Source: Carnobacterium maltaromaticum DSM 20342 (lineage in GTDB: Bacteria > Bacillota > Bacilli > Lactobacillales > Carnobacteriaceae). From it: a stretch of 64,000 nt of DNA. Position numbers and translations under genes: made by a program. The DNA is taken from positions 3,421,130-3,485,129 of the forward strand of contig NZ_JQMX01000001.1 in the NCBI RefSeq assembly GCF_000744945.1, in the 5' to 3' direction. Below are positions 1 to 15,257 of this stretch, piece by piece; the first letter of the stretch is position 1, and each line of letters opens with the position of its first letter. Under the pieces are notes generated by a model that saw only the letters and a program-made list of their open reading frames with translations, was not told where the DNA came from and did not search any database.

Positions 1-519
1 GGAGCTGGCGATTTTGTAACGAATCAATTTACTACAAACAAAACAGCGGCGATTATCGATGGGCCATGGCAAGCACAAGCATATAAAGAAGCTGGAGTAA
101 ACTTTGGTGTCTCTGAAATTCCAACATTAGATAATGGCGAACCTTATCAACCCTTTGGTGGCGGTAAAGCTTGGGTAGTAAGTAACTATTCTAAGAATAA
201 AGAAGTAGCACAAAAATGGTTAGATTATGTCACTAACAAAGATAACCAAGTTAAATTCTACGAAGCAACAAATGAAATCCCAGCAAATCAAGCAGCTCGT
301 GAAGTTGCTAAAGGTAAAAATGATGAATTAACTAATGCAGTTATTGCACAATATGCAAATGCTCAACCAATGCCAAACATTCCAGAAATGGCAGAAATTT
401 GGTCTGGTGCAGAAAATCTAATGTTTGATGCGGCTTCAGGCAAGAAAACACCACAAGAAACAGCCGATGCTGCAGTTAAACAAATTAAAGAAAATATAGA
501 ACAAAAATATCAAAAATAA
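1..519 (+). CDS. malE: Maltose/maltodextrin ABC transporter substrate-binding protein, C-terminal part
   Basis: Frame 1 is open from the first base of the window to a TAA at 517-519, so the N-terminus lies outside. The visible 172 residues look like the C-terminal lobe of a family 1 (MalE/MdxE) solute-binding protein: DGPWQAQAYKEAG, then the PFGGGKAWVVS segment typical of maltose-binding proteins, then a helical end with PMPNIPEMAEIWSGAENLM. In the family this lipoprotein captures maltose or maltodextrins outside the cell and delivers them to a MalFG permease. The next two genes are exactly those permeases, which supports the assignment. The signal peptide and lipobox cannot be seen here. Confidence 0.9.
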   Translation, partial: GAGDFVTNQFTTNKTAAIIDGPWQAQAYKEAGVNFGVSEIPTLDNGEPYQPFGGGKAWVVSNYSKNKEVAQKWLDYVTNKDNQVKFYEATNEIPANQAAREVAKGKNDELTNAVIAQYANAQPMPNIPEMAEIWSGAENLMFDAASGKKTPQETADAAVKQIKENIEQKYQK

Positions 520-540
520 CAAAGTGCGATAAAGGCTGAT

Positions 541-690
541 CTGCTTCGGTTAAACTGGAGGGAAATCGAGGCAATCGTGGTTTTCGATTGAAGGGATTTA
601 CTGAAGTTTACGAGAAGCAAGTCTTTAGAGCCATTTAGACTAGATAAAAAATAAACCATTCAGGCAGAGGGGCTTTGACAGATCTCTGCC
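541..690 (+). promoter_or_regulatory. Intercistronic RNA structures between malE and malF
   Basis: The malE-malF gap of almost 300 bases has no ORF. It can fold into a long imperfect stem-loop (GCTTC 543-547 with GAAGC 614-618, TAAAC 551-555 with GTTTA 606-610, AATCGA 564-569 with TCGATT 584-589). This is followed by a second hairpin (GGCAGAG 663-669 with CTCTGCC 684-690) without a T-tract. Such elements often stabilise the binding-protein mRNA or limit read-through to the permeases; that role is inferred. Confidence 0.5.
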
Positions 691-812
691 ATATTCATTA
701 AAAAATGACATACCAACTATCTATATCCATACTTAAAAATTAAAAGGAAGTCTTTTAATTAAATCAAAGAAGATACTTGTTTGATTATTTTAATAAAAGG
801 GAGTTACACATC

Positions 813-2117
813 ATGGACTCAGAAAAAAGAGAGAATCAAAATGTAAAAAAAGCCATGCTTCTATCCATTATTCCTGGTTTAGGACAATTTTATAACGGGC
901 AAAAATTTAAAGGTTTCATATTTCTAGGTTTAGCCATCATTTTTGTAGTTGAGATGATTTTATTTGGTTTTAGTGCTTTTAACGGATTAATCACGTTAGG
1001 TTCTACACCTATGGAAGATCATTCACTCTTTCTAATGATTGAAGGAACATTACAATTAATCATTACAATTCTATTTATTTTCTTTTATGTGATTAACATC
1101 AATGATGCCAAACGTGTTGCAAAAATTTGGCGTTCTGGCGGTAAAGTAAACCAAACAGCAAAAGAAATCATCGCAAATATGTTAGATAATGGATTTCCTT
1201 ATTTGTTAACTTTTCCAGCCTACATTGCTATGATATTTACGATTATTTTCCCAGTATTAGTGACGGTATTCATGGCCTTCACAAACTATGATTTTTATCA
1301 TATTCCACCAGCAAGTTTAATTGATTGGGTTGGATTTAAAAACTTTTTTAGTATCTTTTTCTTAAGTGCGTATCGCGATACGTTTGTCTCTGTTTTTAGT
1401 TGGACATTGATTTGGACACTTTGTGCATCCACGTTAGCGATTGTTCTTGGAGTATTTACGGCGGTTATAGCCAATCAAGATTTCATTAAAGGAAAAAGAT
1501 TTTTTGGAGTAATTTTCTTATTGCCATGGGCAGTACCTGCATTTATTACAATTATGAGTTTCTCAAATATGTTTAATGATAGTATCGGAGCGATTAATTC
1601 TCAAGTTATTCCGATGCTGAATCATCTACCATTTGTAGAAATTGGTGCAGTTGCTTGGAAAACAGATCCTTTTTGGACAAAAGTTGCCATCATTATGATT
1701 CAAGGTTGGTTAGGCTTCCCTTATATCTATGTTATGACTACTGGGATTCTTCAGTCAATTCCAGGTGAATTATATGAAGCAGCTAAAATTGATGGAGCAA
1801 ATGCGATTCAACGATTTACACAAATTACAATGCCGATGATTTTATTTGTAGCTGCTCCAATTTTTGTCACTCAATACACTGGAAACTTTAACAACTTCTC
1901 GATGATTTACTTGTTCAATGCGGGTGGCCCCGGAAGTGTGGGTGGCGGAGCAGGATCGACAGATATCTTAATTTCTTGGATTTTTAAACTAACGACAGGG
2001 ACATCGCCACAATATTCAATGGCGGCAGCTGTAACCTTGATCATATCAACAGTCATCATTACTGTTTCCTTGATTATCTTCAAGAAAACAAATGCATTTA
2101 ACATGGAGGAGTTGTAA
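813..2117 (+). CDS. malF: Maltose/maltodextrin ABC transporter permease MalF-type
   Basis: A 434-residue integral membrane protein with several hydrophobic segments. It carries the permease signature that contacts the ATPase, around [17 protein letters not shown] (the EAA loop), in the C-terminal third. The start is placed at ATG 813, because AAAGGGAG at 796-803 lies nine bases upstream; the frame is open further 5' to a TTG at 777. It forms the channel with MalG (next gene, one base away) and works with the binding protein upstream. No MsmX/MalK-type ATPase gene is in the window, so a shared ATPase encoded elsewhere is likely, as is common in Firmicutes. Substrate assignment rests on the operon. 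Confidence 0.93.
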   Translation: MDSEKRENQNVKKAMLLSIIPGLGQFYNGQKFKGFIFLGLAIIFVVEMILFGFSAFNGLITLGSTPMEDHSLFLMIEGTLQLIITILFIFFYVININDAKRVAKIWRSGGKVNQTAKEIIANMLDNGFPYLLTFPAYIAMIFTIIFPVLVTVFMAFTNYDFYHIPPASLIDWVGFKNFFSIFFLSAYRDTFVSVFSWTLIWTLCASTLAIVLGVFTAVIANQDFIKGKRFFGVIFLLPWAVPAFITIMSFSNMFNDSIGAINSQVIPMLNHLPFVEIGAVAWKTDPFWTKVAIIMIQGWLGFPYIYVMTTGILQSIPGELYEAAKIDGANAIQRFTQITMPMILFVAAPIFVTQYTGNFNNFSMIYLFNAGGPGSVGGGAGSTDILISWIFKLTTGTSPQYSMAAAVTLIISTVIITVSLIIFKKTNAFNMEEL

Positions 2118-2118
2118 A

Positions 2119-2970
2119 ATGAAAAATTTAGCGAAATCACAAAAAAATAGCCGTCTAATTTCTCGTTTTTTAACGTATTTATTCATGATTGTGCTATCGA
2201 TTATTATCATCTACCCAATTTTAATTACAATTAGCTCTGCATTTAAATCTGGTAATATCGCAGCATTTAACTTAGATTTTAATAGCAAATGGACGCTCCT
2301 TAATTTTAGTCGTCTATTTAATGAAACTCTCTACGGCAGTTGGTACAAAAACACATTAATCATTGCTATATCAACTATGATTGTTCAAGTAACTGTGATT
2401 ACATTAGCAGGCTACACGTATAGTCGATATCGCTTTGTTGGACGTAAAAATAGCTTACTTTTCTTTTTAATTATTCAAATGGTTCCTACAATGGCAGCTT
2501 TAACAGCGTTCTATGTTATGGCATTATTATTAGGTGCTTTAGATCAATATTGGTTCTTAACCTTAATTTATATTGGTGGCGGAATTCCAATGAATACTTG
2601 GCTTATGAAAGGTTACTTTGATACAGTTCCGATTGATTTGGATGAATCAGCTAAATTAGATGGAGCAGGTCATTTCCGAATTTTTGCTCAAATTGTCTTA
2701 CCACTAGTTCGACCAATGATTGCTGTTCAAGCACTTTGGGCTTTTATGGGTCCATTTGGAGATTATATGCTAGCCAAATTCTTACTGCGCTCACCAGAAA
2801 ATTTAACGGTTGCAGTCGGTTTGCAAACCTTTATTAATGATTCACAAAATCAAAAAGTTTCGTTGTTTGCAGCAGGAGCTGTTTTAATTGCCTTACCAAT
2901 TTCTATTCTATTCTTTATGCTTCAAAAGAATTTTGTATCAGGTTTGTTGGCAGGTGGAACAAAAGGATAG
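2119..2970 (+). CDS. malG: Maltose/maltodextrin ABC transporter permease MalG-type
   Basis: A 283-residue permease with about six membrane segments and an EAA loop ([17 protein letters not shown]) in the second half. It ends in the GLLAGGTKG tail that is characteristic of MalG/MdxG proteins. The ATG at 2119 follows GGAGG at 2105-2109 and begins one base after the malF stop, so the two permeases are probably translationally coupled. Together they form the membrane channel of the maltose importer. Length and motifs are normal for the family and nothing looks damaged. Confidence 0.93.
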   Translation: MKNLAKSQKNSRLISRFLTYLFMIVLSIIIIYPILITISSAFKSGNIAAFNLDFNSKWTLLNFSRLFNETLYGSWYKNTLIIAISTMIVQVTVITLAGYTYSRYRFVGRKNSLLFFLIIQMVPTMAALTAFYVMALLLGALDQYWFLTLIYIGGGIPMNTWLMKGYFDTVPIDLDESAKLDGAGHFRIFAQIVLPLVRPMIAVQALWAFMGPFGDYMLAKFLLRSPENLTVAVGLQTFINDSQNQKVSLFAAGAVLIALPISILFFMLQKNFVSGLLAGGTKG

Positions 2971-3018
2971 TTTGTGACCATTTAAAATTAAAATATGCAA
3001 TGAAATGATGTGAGCCTA

Positions 3019-3861
3019 ATGAAAAAAATGCCTTTTCCTTTAAACTATTTCAACAGTATTGCAACACCAAAACGAGTATTTAAGGGACGTAAAAATTTAA
3101 GCTGGATACAAAATATAGTGATTTTTATCTTTTTAAATGCCTTGTTGATGTTCCCTGTTTCCTTATATTTTAGTCAGAGTACTAACTTTCAATTACAAGA
3201 AATTATGCCACATACGCTGCGCTTAGTTACAGATGAATTTGCGACTAAGCTACAGGCGGTTGAATTTGAAAACGGAAAACTGATTTCAGGAGAACCTTTT
3301 ACTATCGTAGAAGATACTGGGGTTGTAGGTGTTGAAATTCCGAAAAGTGTAAAAAAATCAGAAAAAAATTTAATTAGTTTTGAAAAGGATCATTTACTTT
3401 TAAAAGATGAGTCTGGTTATCAATTTGAGGTACGTTATACAGAAAATTTCAGTTTAAAAAATAGTCAGACAAAGAGTGCGTTAAAAGAACAAATTAAAGA
3501 GCAATGGTTTAAGCAGAATAAAGCTTTTGTTTCTTTTACCATGATGCTAATGACCGGAATAATCATTAGTTTTAGTAATGTTTTAGTCATGTTTATTGCA
3601 GCTTTCTTTATTTGGATGACAAAAAGAAGTGCTTTATCATCAATTCGAACATATAAAGAATCTTTTAATTTAATTCTAAATGCTAGTGGAATAGGGACTT
3701 TATTAGCTGTTTTAATTGGTTTAGTTCATTTTGATATGACGATTATGATTGGCTTTCAGTCTTTAGGGTTAGTGATTATGCTAACTGCAGTTTTTGCGGT
3801 CACTCATTTTAGTGATACACCGATTAAAAATAAACGTAAAAGAAATGAGGAAATAAAATGA
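3019..3861 (+). CDS. DUF1189 family membrane protein of the maltose operon
   Basis: About 280 residues with one hydrophobic segment near the N-terminus (around residues 28-50) and a group of three or four in the C-terminal half. An extracytoplasmic stretch of roughly 110 residues lies between them. This is the layout of DUF1189 proteins, which sit in maltose operons of streptococci, lactococci and enterococci and are sometimes called MalA; their function is not established. The start could be ATG 3019 or GTG 3010; neither has a strong ribosome-binding site. The stop overlaps the next start by four bases (ATGA), so it is co-translated with the phosphorylase. Confidence 0.8.
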   Translation: MKKMPFPLNYFNSIATPKRVFKGRKNLSWIQNIVIFIFLNALLMFPVSLYFSQSTNFQLQEIMPHTLRLVTDEFATKLQAVEFENGKLISGEPFTIVEDTGVVGVEIPKSVKKSEKNLISFEKDHLLLKDESGYQFEVRYTENFSLKNSQTKSALKEQIKEQWFKQNKAFVSFTMMLMTGIIISFSNVLVMFIAAFFIWMTKRSALSSIRTYKESFNLILNASGIGTLLAVLIGLVHFDMTIMIGFQSLGLVIMLTAVFAVTHFSDTPIKNKRKRNEEIK

Positions 3862-6128
3862 TTCAGCGATTATTTGATATTGATTCTTGGAAAGTAGCAA
3901 CAACTAAGTTAGATAAGGAACATAAGCGTCTGCAAGAAAGCTTAACCGCAATTGGCAATGGTTATATGGGGATGCGCGGTAATTTTGAAGAAGGATACTC
4001 TGGTGATTCACATGTGGGAACGTATTTAGCAGGTGTTTGGTATCCGGATAAAACGCGTGTTGGTTGGTGGAAAAATGGTTATCCAGATTATTTTGGAAAA
4101 GTCATTAATGCAACTAATTTTATCGGGGTTGATATTTTCGTTAATCAACATAAAGTCGATACCTTTGTTGATGAAATTAAGGATTTCCATTTAGAGTTAG
4201 ATTTACAAACAGGAATTTTACATCGCCACTATACATGGGTCTCTGGAGAAATAGAAATTAAATTTAGCTTTAAGCGCTTCGTAAGTGTTGCCCAAAAAGA
4301 ACTTTGCATCGTTGAAGTTGCTGCAGAAGTTTTAAAAGGAGAAGCCTCAATTCAATTTAATGCTAAATTAGATGGAAATGTAACCAATGAAGATAGTAAT
4401 TATGATGAGAAATTTTGGTTGGAAATGGATCGTGGGCTAGGAGAATATAGCTATTTAACAACGAAGACTATTCCTAATGATTTTGAAATCCCGCAGTTTA
4501 CTGTCACAATAATGATGAAAAATAGAGTGTCAGATGAGAAGAAGGGTCACACTACAGATCAAGAAATGCTAGTTCAAGAGCAGTTTGACTACCAACTTAA
4601 AGCTGGAGAAAAAGCTAAGTTAACCAAGTTAATTGCCGTTGTGACAAGTCGTGATATCGAACCAAATCAGCAAGTTGCTAAGGCAGAAGAGCTATTACGT
4701 GTAGCTGAAGATGCTGGAATCAGCAAATTGGAACGTGAACATAAAATCGTTTGGGGCAAACGTTGGCATAAAGCTGATGTAGTGATTGCCGGTGACCCTG
4801 AATCACAACAAGGCATTCGTTTTAATATTTTCCAATTGTTTTCGACTTACTATGGAGAAGATGCTCGCTTAAATGTTGGACCAAAAGGTTTTACTGGTGA
4901 AAAATATGGTGGTGCAACTTACTGGGATACAGAGGCGTATATTGTTCCAATGTATTTATCTGTTACAGAACCAGAAGTATCGCAACAACTATTAAAATAC
5001 CGTCATGACCAATTACCAGGGGCACTGCATAATGCTAGACAACAAGGATTAAAAGGTGCACTTTATCCAATGGTAACGTTTACTGGTGTAGAGTGTCATA
5101 ATGAGTGGGAAATTACTTTTGAAGAAATACACCGGAATGCAGCAATTGCCTATGCTATTTATAATTATACCAATTACACAGGCGACGAAGCTTATCTACT
5201 TTCTGATGGAATCGATGTTTTAACTGAAATCTCAAGATTTTGGGCAGATCGTGTGCATTATTCTAAACGAAATGAAGCATACATGCTACACGGTGTAACT
5301 GGTCCAAATGAATATGAAAATAATGTGAATAACAACTGGTATACAAATACGATGGCAACTTGGGTACTACGTTATACTTTAGAGTCATTAAAAAAAGTTA
5401 GCAAAGAAAAATTAGTTGATTTACAAATTACAGAAACTGAAAAAGATCAATGGCAAGATATCATTGCTAAGATGTATTATCCAAAAAATCAAGAACTAGG
5501 AATTTTTGTACAGCACGATACATTCTTAGACAAAGATTTAAGAGCAGTCGAAACGTTAGCAGCAACAGAACGTCCTTTAAATCAACATTGGTCATGGGAC
5601 AAAATTTTACGCTCATGCTTTATTAAGCAAGCAGACGTTCTGCAAGGTCTCTATTTCCTAAATAATGAATATACTATAGAAGAGAAAAAGAAAAATTTCG
5701 AATTTTATGAGCCAATGACTGTTCACGAATCGTCATTATCTGCTTGTATTCATGCTATTTTAGCAGCAGAAGTTGGATTAGAAGATAAAGCAGTTGAATT
5801 ATATGCTCGGACAGCACGGTTAGATTTAGATAATTACAACAACGATACTGAGGATGGGCTGCATATTACCTCAATGAGTGGAAGTTGGTTAGCGATTGTC
5901 CAAGGCTTTGCTGGAATGCGAACTTATGAGAATCAATTGCAGTTTAAACCTTTCTGTCCAAAAGGCTGGGATGGCTATGAATTTAAAATTAGCTACCGTG
6001 GACGTTTATTAAAAATAATTGTAACAAAGACTACGGCATCAGTTATCTTAGTTGAAGGCGAAGCACTTGATTTAACTTTATGCGGTGAAAACGTTCGTGT
6101 TACAGACCAAGTTCAACAAGCGATTTAA
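3858..6128 (+). CDS. mapA: Maltose phosphorylase, glycoside hydrolase family 65
   Basis: A 756-residue protein, the usual length for GH65 maltose phosphorylases. The family reaction is maltose plus phosphate giving glucose and beta-D-glucose 1-phosphate in the cytoplasm. The general acid is expected at Glu485 within the conserved [12 protein letters not shown] segment; other family blocks include [16 protein letters not shown] and the late [20 protein letters not shown]. It is preceded by GAGG and overlaps the previous gene by four bases. Its partner enzyme, beta-phosphoglucomutase, is the next gene, which strongly favours maltose phosphorylase. Trehalose or kojibiose phosphorylase are the alternatives within GH65 and are less likely beside a MalEFG importer. 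Confidence 0.93.
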   Translation: MIQRLFDIDSWKVATTKLDKEHKRLQESLTAIGNGYMGMRGNFEEGYSGDSHVGTYLAGVWYPDKTRVGWWKNGYPDYFGKVINATNFIGVDIFVNQHKVDTFVDEIKDFHLELDLQTGILHRHYTWVSGEIEIKFSFKRFVSVAQKELCIVEVAAEVLKGEASIQFNAKLDGNVTNEDSNYDEKFWLEMDRGLGEYSYLTTKTIPNDFEIPQFTVTIMMKNRVSDEKKGHTTDQEMLVQEQFDYQLKAGEKAKLTKLIAVVTSRDIEPNQQVAKAEELLRVAEDAGISKLEREHKIVWGKRWHKADVVIAGDPESQQGIRFNIFQLFSTYYGEDARLNVGPKGFTGEKYGGATYWDTEAYIVPMYLSVTEPEVSQQLLKYRHDQLPGALHNARQQGLKGALYPMVTFTGVECHNEWEITFEEIHRNAAIAYAIYNYTNYTGDEAYLLSDGIDVLTEISRFWADRVHYSKRNEAYMLHGVTGPNEYENNVNNNWYTNTMATWVLRYTLESLKKVSKEKLVDLQITETEKDQWQDIIAKMYYPKNQELGIFVQHDTFLDKDLRAVETLAATERPLNQHWSWDKILRSCFIKQADVLQGLYFLNNEYTIEEKKKNFEFYEPMTVHESSLSACIHAILAAEVGLEDKAVELYARTARLDLDNYNNDTEDGLHITSMSGSWLAIVQGFAGMRTYENQLQFKPFCPKGWDGYEFKISYRGRLLKIIVTKTTASVILVEGEALDLTLCGENVRVTDQVQQAI

Positions 6129-6136
6129 TTTAGGGT

Positions 6137-6159
6137 GGGCTGGAATTAAGTTCCAGCCC
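6137..6159 (+). promoter_or_regulatory. Intercistronic hairpin between mapA and pgmB
   Basis: GGGCTGGAA (6137-6145) and TTCCAGCCC (6151-6159) form a perfect 9-bp stem with a five-base loop. There is no T-run after it, so it is more likely an mRNA-stability or processing element within the operon than a terminator. Confidence 0.6.
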
Positions 6160-6196
6160 TATCTTAGATTCTTATTAACTAAAGAGGTGGATTAAA

Positions 6197-6856
6197 ATGA
6201 TAAAAGGTTTTATATTTGATTTAGATGGTGTCATTACAGATACTGCAGAGTATCATTACTTAGCTTGGCGTGAATTAGCTAATAAATTAGGGATTTCAAT
6301 TGATCGTAAATTTAATGAACAACTAAAAGGTATTAGTCGGACAGATTCATTAGAAAAAATTCTGAACTATGGTGGAAAAAGTCAAACTTACTCTGAAGCA
6401 GAAAAAAACGAATTAGCTGATGAAAAAAACAAGGAGTATCAAAAGTTAATTCAATCTATTACCCCAGCAGATTTATTACCAGGCATGGCAGAATTTTTAG
6501 CAGAAATAAAAGCAGCTAATTTAAAGTTAGGTCTAGCTTCAGCAAGCAAAAATGGTCCTTTTATTTTAGAACGCTTAGGCATTGCTAATTTATTTGATAC
6601 CGTGGTCGATCCTGAAAGTCTTAAAAAAGGGAAGCCAGATCCAGAGATATTTACTAAAGGTGCGAAACAATTAGGCTTAACTATTTCCGAGTGCGTAGGG
6701 ATTGAAGATGCAGAAGCGGGAATCGAGTCGATTAATGCTGCTGGTATGTTTTCTGTTGGTGTCGGAAGTCCAGAAGCAATGAGGTTTGCCGATATTTACG
6801 TAGCGAAGACAGCTGAATTGAATTTAGAAATGATTCAAAAACAAATAAAATCATAA
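6197..6856 (+). CDS. pgmB: Beta-phosphoglucomutase
   Basis: A 219-residue HAD-superfamily protein. The nucleophile motif FDLDGVITDT gives Asp8 and Asp10, the cap domain follows, then LASASKNGP (motif II), KKGKPDPEIF (motif III lysine) and GIEDAEAGI (motif IV). It converts the beta-glucose 1-phosphate made by the maltose phosphorylase to glucose 6-phosphate, feeding glycolysis. The start ATG at 6197 is preceded by AGAGGTGG. Placement directly between the phosphorylase and an alpha-glucosidase is the standard maltose module of Lactobacillales. Confidence 0.95.
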   Translation: MIKGFIFDLDGVITDTAEYHYLAWRELANKLGISIDRKFNEQLKGISRTDSLEKILNYGGKSQTYSEAEKNELADEKNKEYQKLIQSITPADLLPGMAEFLAEIKAANLKLGLASASKNGPFILERLGIANLFDTVVDPESLKKGKPDPEIFTKGAKQLGLTISECVGIEDAEAGIESINAAGMFSVGVGSPEAMRFADIYVAKTAELNLEMIQKQIKS

Positions 6857-6873
6857 AGAAATAGGTGATTAAA

Positions 6874-8502
6874 GTGGAAAAATGGTGGCAAAGCTCGGTC
6901 GTTTATCAAATTTATCCAAGAAGTTTTCAAGATAGCAATGGTGATGGGGTAGGTGATATTGCAGGTATTACTAGTAGATTAGAGTATCTTGAAAAATTAG
7001 GTATTGATGTGATTTGGTTAAGCCCGGTGTATAAATCGCCTAATGATGATAATGGCTATGATATTAGTGATTACGAAGCTATTCTACCAGAATTTGGAAC
7101 GATGGCAGATATGGATGAATTGATTAGAGAAGCTAAGCAACGTGGTATTCAGATAATTATGGATTTAGTTGTGAATCATACATCTGATGAACATCCTTGG
7201 TTTAAAGAAGCTAAAAAGAGTAAAACGAACCCTTATCGTGATTATTATATTTGGCGCGATTCAGTCAATGGAGGTCCGCCTAATGATCTACAGTCTATTT
7301 TTAGTGGTTCGGCGTGGGAGTTTGATAAAGAAACAAATCAATACTACTTCCATTTATTTAGTAAGAGACAACCAGATTTAAATTGGGAAAATCCTGCAGT
7401 ACAAGAAGAAGTATGGAAGTTAATGAATTTCTGGTTAGCAAAAGGAATCGGCGGCTTTAGAATGGATGTAATTGATTTAATTGGGAAAATCCCAGATAAA
7501 GGTATCACTGGAAACGGTCCTAAACTTCATGAGTATTTAAAGAAGATGCATAAGGAAACTTTTGGTAAGTATGATGTTTTAACTGTTGGCGAAACATGGG
7601 GAGCAACACCGGAAATTGCGAAGCTATACTCTAACCCAGATAGAGAAGAGCTTTCAATGGTCTTCCAATTCGAGCATATCAGTTTAGATGAACTGCCAGG
7701 TAAAAGTAAATGGGATTTACAACCTTTAGATTTTATTCAATTAAAAGCAATTCTTTCTAAATGGCAAACAGCACTGGGAGATGAAGGTTGGAATAGCTTA
7801 TTTTGGAATAATCATGATTTACCAAGAATTATTTCAAGATGGGGCAATGATAGTCCTAAGTATAGAGTAAAGAGTGGTAAGATGTTAGCGACTATTTTAC
7901 ACTTAATGAAGGGTACCCCTTACATCTATCAAGGAGAGGAAATAGGGATGGTCAATACTCCTGTTTCTTCTATAGAAGAGTTGGATGATATCGAGAGTTT
8001 AAATATGTACCGAGAACGATTAGCTGCTGGATACGATAAAGCGGATATTTTAGCTTCTATTAATAAAAAAGGGCGCGATAATGCACGTCGCCCAATGCAA
8101 TGGAGTAATCATGAGCATGGAGGCTTTACAACAGGTACTCCGTGGTTAGAGTTAAGTCCACGATATTCAGAAATTAATGTTGAAAATGAGTTAGCTGATT
8201 CAGAATCGCTATTCTATCATTATCAACGTTTAATTCAGTTACGTAAAAACAATCCTTTAGTGGTTTGGGGAACCTATCAAGAGCTTATTCCAAATGATAC
8301 TCAACTATTTGTGTATGAAAGAAGCTATGAGAATGAAACTTGGTTAATTGTAGCTAATTTTTATGAAGAAGAAGCTGATTTTAGTCATGAGTCACATAAA
8401 GTCAAAGAAATAATTTTATCAAATTACTCTGATAGTTCAGTTGATTTAGCTAATTTACATTTAAGAGCATATGAAACAGTTGTCTATCGTTTAGAAAAAT
8501 AA
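6874..8502 (+). CDS. malL: Alpha-glucosidase / oligo-1,6-glucosidase, GH13
   Basis: About 542 residues, cytoplasmic. N-terminal WWQSSVVYQIYPRSFQDSNG opens the GH13 barrel. The catalytic nucleophile is Asp198 (FRMDVID), the acid/base is Glu240 (VGETWG) and the third acid is Asp315 (NNHDLPR). GH13_31 members of this type cleave isomaltose, panose and short maltodextrins. The start is set at GTG 6874 because TAGGTGAT lies at a good distance; a GTG at 6865 would have no site. It is the last gene of the maltose operon and is followed by a terminator. Trehalose-6-phosphate hydrolase is a related alternative but the context argues for MalL. Confidence 0.9.
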   Translation: MEKWWQSSVVYQIYPRSFQDSNGDGVGDIAGITSRLEYLEKLGIDVIWLSPVYKSPNDDNGYDISDYEAILPEFGTMADMDELIREAKQRGIQIIMDLVVNHTSDEHPWFKEAKKSKTNPYRDYYIWRDSVNGGPPNDLQSIFSGSAWEFDKETNQYYFHLFSKRQPDLNWENPAVQEEVWKLMNFWLAKGIGGFRMDVIDLIGKIPDKGITGNGPKLHEYLKKMHKETFGKYDVLTVGETWGATPEIAKLYSNPDREELSMVFQFEHISLDELPGKSKWDLQPLDFIQLKAILSKWQTALGDEGWNSLFWNNHDLPRIISRWGNDSPKYRVKSGKMLATILHLMKGTPYIYQGEEIGMVNTPVSSIEELDDIESLNMYRERLAAGYDKADILASINKKGRDNARRPMQWSNHEHGGFTTGTPWLELSPRYSEINVENELADSESLFYHYQRLIQLRKNNPLVVWGTYQELIPNDTQLFVYERSYENETWLIVANFYEEEADFSHESHKVKEIILSNYSDSSVDLANLHLRAYETVVYRLEK

Positions 8503-8509
8503 ATTGAAT

Positions 8510-8546
8510 TAACCGTATTTAAAAGTAATAAATACGGTTAGTTTAT
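8510..8546 (+). terminator. Terminator of the maltose operon
   Basis: TAACCGTATTTA (8510-8521) pairs perfectly with TAAATACGGTTA (8529-8540) around a seven-base loop, followed by a weak T-rich tail. It lies just after malL. Confidence 0.7.
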
Positions 8547-8724
8547 CTTTATGTATGTAGAGATGCTGTTTTCTACATTATTAATTTTACGAACACTACT
8601 AGTTAAGCAGATAACGATTCTTGATTATATAAAGGGCTGGCTGAATATATATACGACTTTTAAATCTAATTATTTATAGATTGTTCGCTTTTTTATTTTT
8701 TTGCATAAATTCTGTATGTTTTAG

Positions 8725-8973
8725 TTGACCGTGCTTGAATATCTTGGTATAGTAGTTGATGTCGCTAAGACAGTTAGTTAAAACAACCGCTCAAAACAAA
8801 ATAAAAATTATTTAAAAAAGCAGTTGACAAAGCCTTTTGAAACATGATAAGATGTTTTAAGTCGGCAGGAGAACGAGCTGTAAACTGGCATTTGAATAAA
8901 TATTCATTACTGAAAAAAATATTCAAAAAACTTTTAAAAAAATGTTGACAATAAACTGTCGAGATGGTAATAT
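8725..8973 (+). promoter_or_regulatory. Three tandem rRNA promoters
   Basis: Three sigma-A promoters precede the rrn operon. TTGACC 8725-8730, 17 bases, TATAGT 8748-8753. TTGACA 8824-8829, then TAAGAT 8848-8853 at 18 bases. TTGACA 8945-8950, 17 bases, TAATAT 8968-8973. The leader that follows contains CTTTGAAAACTGAAC, as in other Lactobacillales rrn leaders, and a GACTCAAC/GTTGAGTC hairpin. The 8547-8724 stretch holds no gene. Confidence 0.75.
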
Positions 8974-9016
8974 TTAGAAGTTGTCAAAACGACCAACGAA
9001 ACAACTTAGACCTTTG

Positions 9017-14049
<5,033 letters not shown>

Positions 14050-14256
14050 TTCCAGTTTTGAGAGATCAAACTCTCTACAACTAAATAATTGAATCGCAGT
14101 TTAGTGTCGATGTAACCATCAACCTAAACAAGCATTTTTTATCAAATTGCAAGCTAATCAAGGATGTAACTGAGCGAACCCCGGAATGCACTAGTGTGCA
14201 TGAAGAGTGGAGTAAAGGAAACAGACGCAGAGTAGCGCCGCAAGTTGTAAAAAAAT

Positions 14257-14375
14257 TGTGTGGTAGCGATAGCGAAAAGGATACACCTGTTCCCATGCCG
14301 AACACAGCAGTTAAGCTTTTCAGCGCCGAGAGTAGTTGGGGGTTTCCCCCTGTGAGGGTAGGACGTTGCCACGCA
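14257..14375 (+). rRNA. rrf: 5S ribosomal RNA
   Basis: It begins TGTGTGGTAGCGATAGCG, contains the conserved CACCTGTTCCCATGCCGAAC block, and closes with GACGTTGCCACGC. The terminal helix TTGTGTGG/CCACGCAA defines the ends to within one or two bases. A tRNA cluster follows directly. Confidence 0.95.
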
Positions 14376-14389
14376 AGATTCAATATTAT

Positions 14390-14463
14390 TCCGCAATAGC
14401 TCAGTTGGTAGTAGCGCATGACTGTTAATCATGATGTCGTAGGTTCGAGTCCTACTTGCGGAG
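14390..14463 (+). tRNA. tRNA-Asn (GTT)
   Basis: A cloverleaf with acceptor TCCGCAA/TTGCGGA, discriminator G, and anticodon loop CTGTTAA giving GTT. No encoded CCA. First tRNA after 5S. Confidence 0.96.
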
Positions 14464-14523
14464 TTACATAGAAAGATTGTCTATGGAAAAAGATAATGAT
14501 TGTTTGAGATTTATTTAGAATCT

Positions 14524-14613
14524 GGAGAGTTGTCCGAGCTGGCCGAAGGAGCACGATTGGAAATCGTGTAGGCGGTGAAAACTGTCTCAAGGGTTCGAAT
14601 CCCTTACTCTCCG
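14524..14613 (+). tRNA. tRNA-Ser (GGA)
   Basis: A class II tRNA of 90 bases with a long variable arm. Acceptor GGAGAGT/ACTCTCC, anticodon GGA within TTGGAAA. No encoded CCA. Confidence 0.96.
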
Positions 14614-14631
14614 TATCTGAAATTTTATTTA

Positions 14632-14703
14632 GGCCCGTTGGTCAAGCGGTTAAGACACCGCCCTTTCACGGCGGTATCACGGGTTCGATTCCCGTACGGG
14701 TCA
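14632..14703 (+). tRNA. tRNA-Glu (TTC)
   Basis: Acceptor GGCCCGT/ACGGGTC with discriminator A, and anticodon TTC in the loop CTTTCAC between CCGCC and GGCGG. No encoded CCA. Confidence 0.96.
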
Positions 14704-14717
14704 TTTAAGCAGTATCT

Positions 14718-14790
14718 GGGGGTTTAGCTCAGTTGGGAGAGCATCTGCCTTACAAGCAGAGGGTCAGCGGTTCGAGCCCGTTAACCCCCA
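14718..14790 (+). tRNA. tRNA-Val (TAC)
   Basis: Acceptor GGGGGTT/AACCCCC with discriminator A; anticodon TAC in loop CTTACAA. No encoded CCA. The 66 bases between this tRNA and the next have no gene; some related clusters carry a tRNA-Met at this point. Confidence 0.95.
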
Positions 14791-14856
14791 TTAGTTTATC
14801 TTTAAGTTATTGATTTGAGGGTAAATTAAATGTGACGTAACACAAATTCATTTTTT

Positions 14857-14933
14857 GGTCTGGTAGTTCAGCTGGTTAGAATGCCTGCCTGTCACGCAGG
14901 AGGTCGCGGGTTCGAGTCCCGTCCAGACCGCCA
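14857..14933 (+). tRNA. tRNA-Asp (GTC)
   Basis: Acceptor GGTCTGG/CCAGACC, discriminator G, encoded CCA at 14931-14933. Anticodon GTC in loop CTGTCAC. Confidence 0.96.
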
Positions 14934-14968
14934 TATTTTTAAAAATTAAATAGATTACCTATAAAAAT

Positions 14969-15044
14969 GGCTCAGTAGCTCAGTTGGTAGAGCAATGGAT
15001 TGAAGCTCCATGTGTCGGCAGTTCGATTCTGTCCTGCGCCACCA
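14969..15044 (+). tRNA. tRNA-Phe (GAA), acceptor mismatch
   Basis: Anticodon GAA in loop TTGAAGC between ATGGA and TCCAT; encoded CCA at 15042-15044. The acceptor arms are GGCTCAG and CTGCGCC, which leave a U4-C69 mismatch where an A at 69 would pair. Other arms are normal, so this is probably a functional gene with one odd base, or an assembly error. Confidence 0.9.
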
Positions 15045-15049
15045 TTTTT

Positions 15050-15133
15050 GGAGGGGTAGCGAAGTGGCTAAACGCGGCGGACTGTAAATCCGCTCCTTCG
15101 GGTTCGGCAGTTCGAATCTGCCCCCCTCCACCA
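15050..15133 (+). tRNA. tRNA-Tyr (GTA)
   Basis: A class II tRNA of 84 bases. Acceptor GGAGGGG/CCCCTCC, discriminator A, encoded CCA, anticodon GTA in loop CTGTAAA, long variable arm GCTCCTTCGGGTTC. Confidence 0.95.
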
Positions 15134-15160
15134 TTTTTTTTTATAGTTAATTAAATCTTT

Positions 15161-15231
15161 AGGGGTATAGTTTAAAGGTAGAACAGTGGTCTCCAAAACC
15201 ATTAGTGTGGGTTCAATTCCTGCTACCCCTG
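15161..15231 (+). tRNA. tRNA-Trp (CCA)
   Basis: Acceptor AGGGGTA/TACCCCT, discriminator G, anticodon CCA in loop CTCCAAA. No encoded 3' CCA. Confidence 0.96.
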
Positions 15232-15257
15232 TCATTTATAATGAAATTTAATATGAT

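Noticed and set aside
1907..2140. Minus-strand open frame across the malF/malG junction
   Set aside because: Antisense shadow of a strong permease gene, without a promoter or ribosome-binding site.
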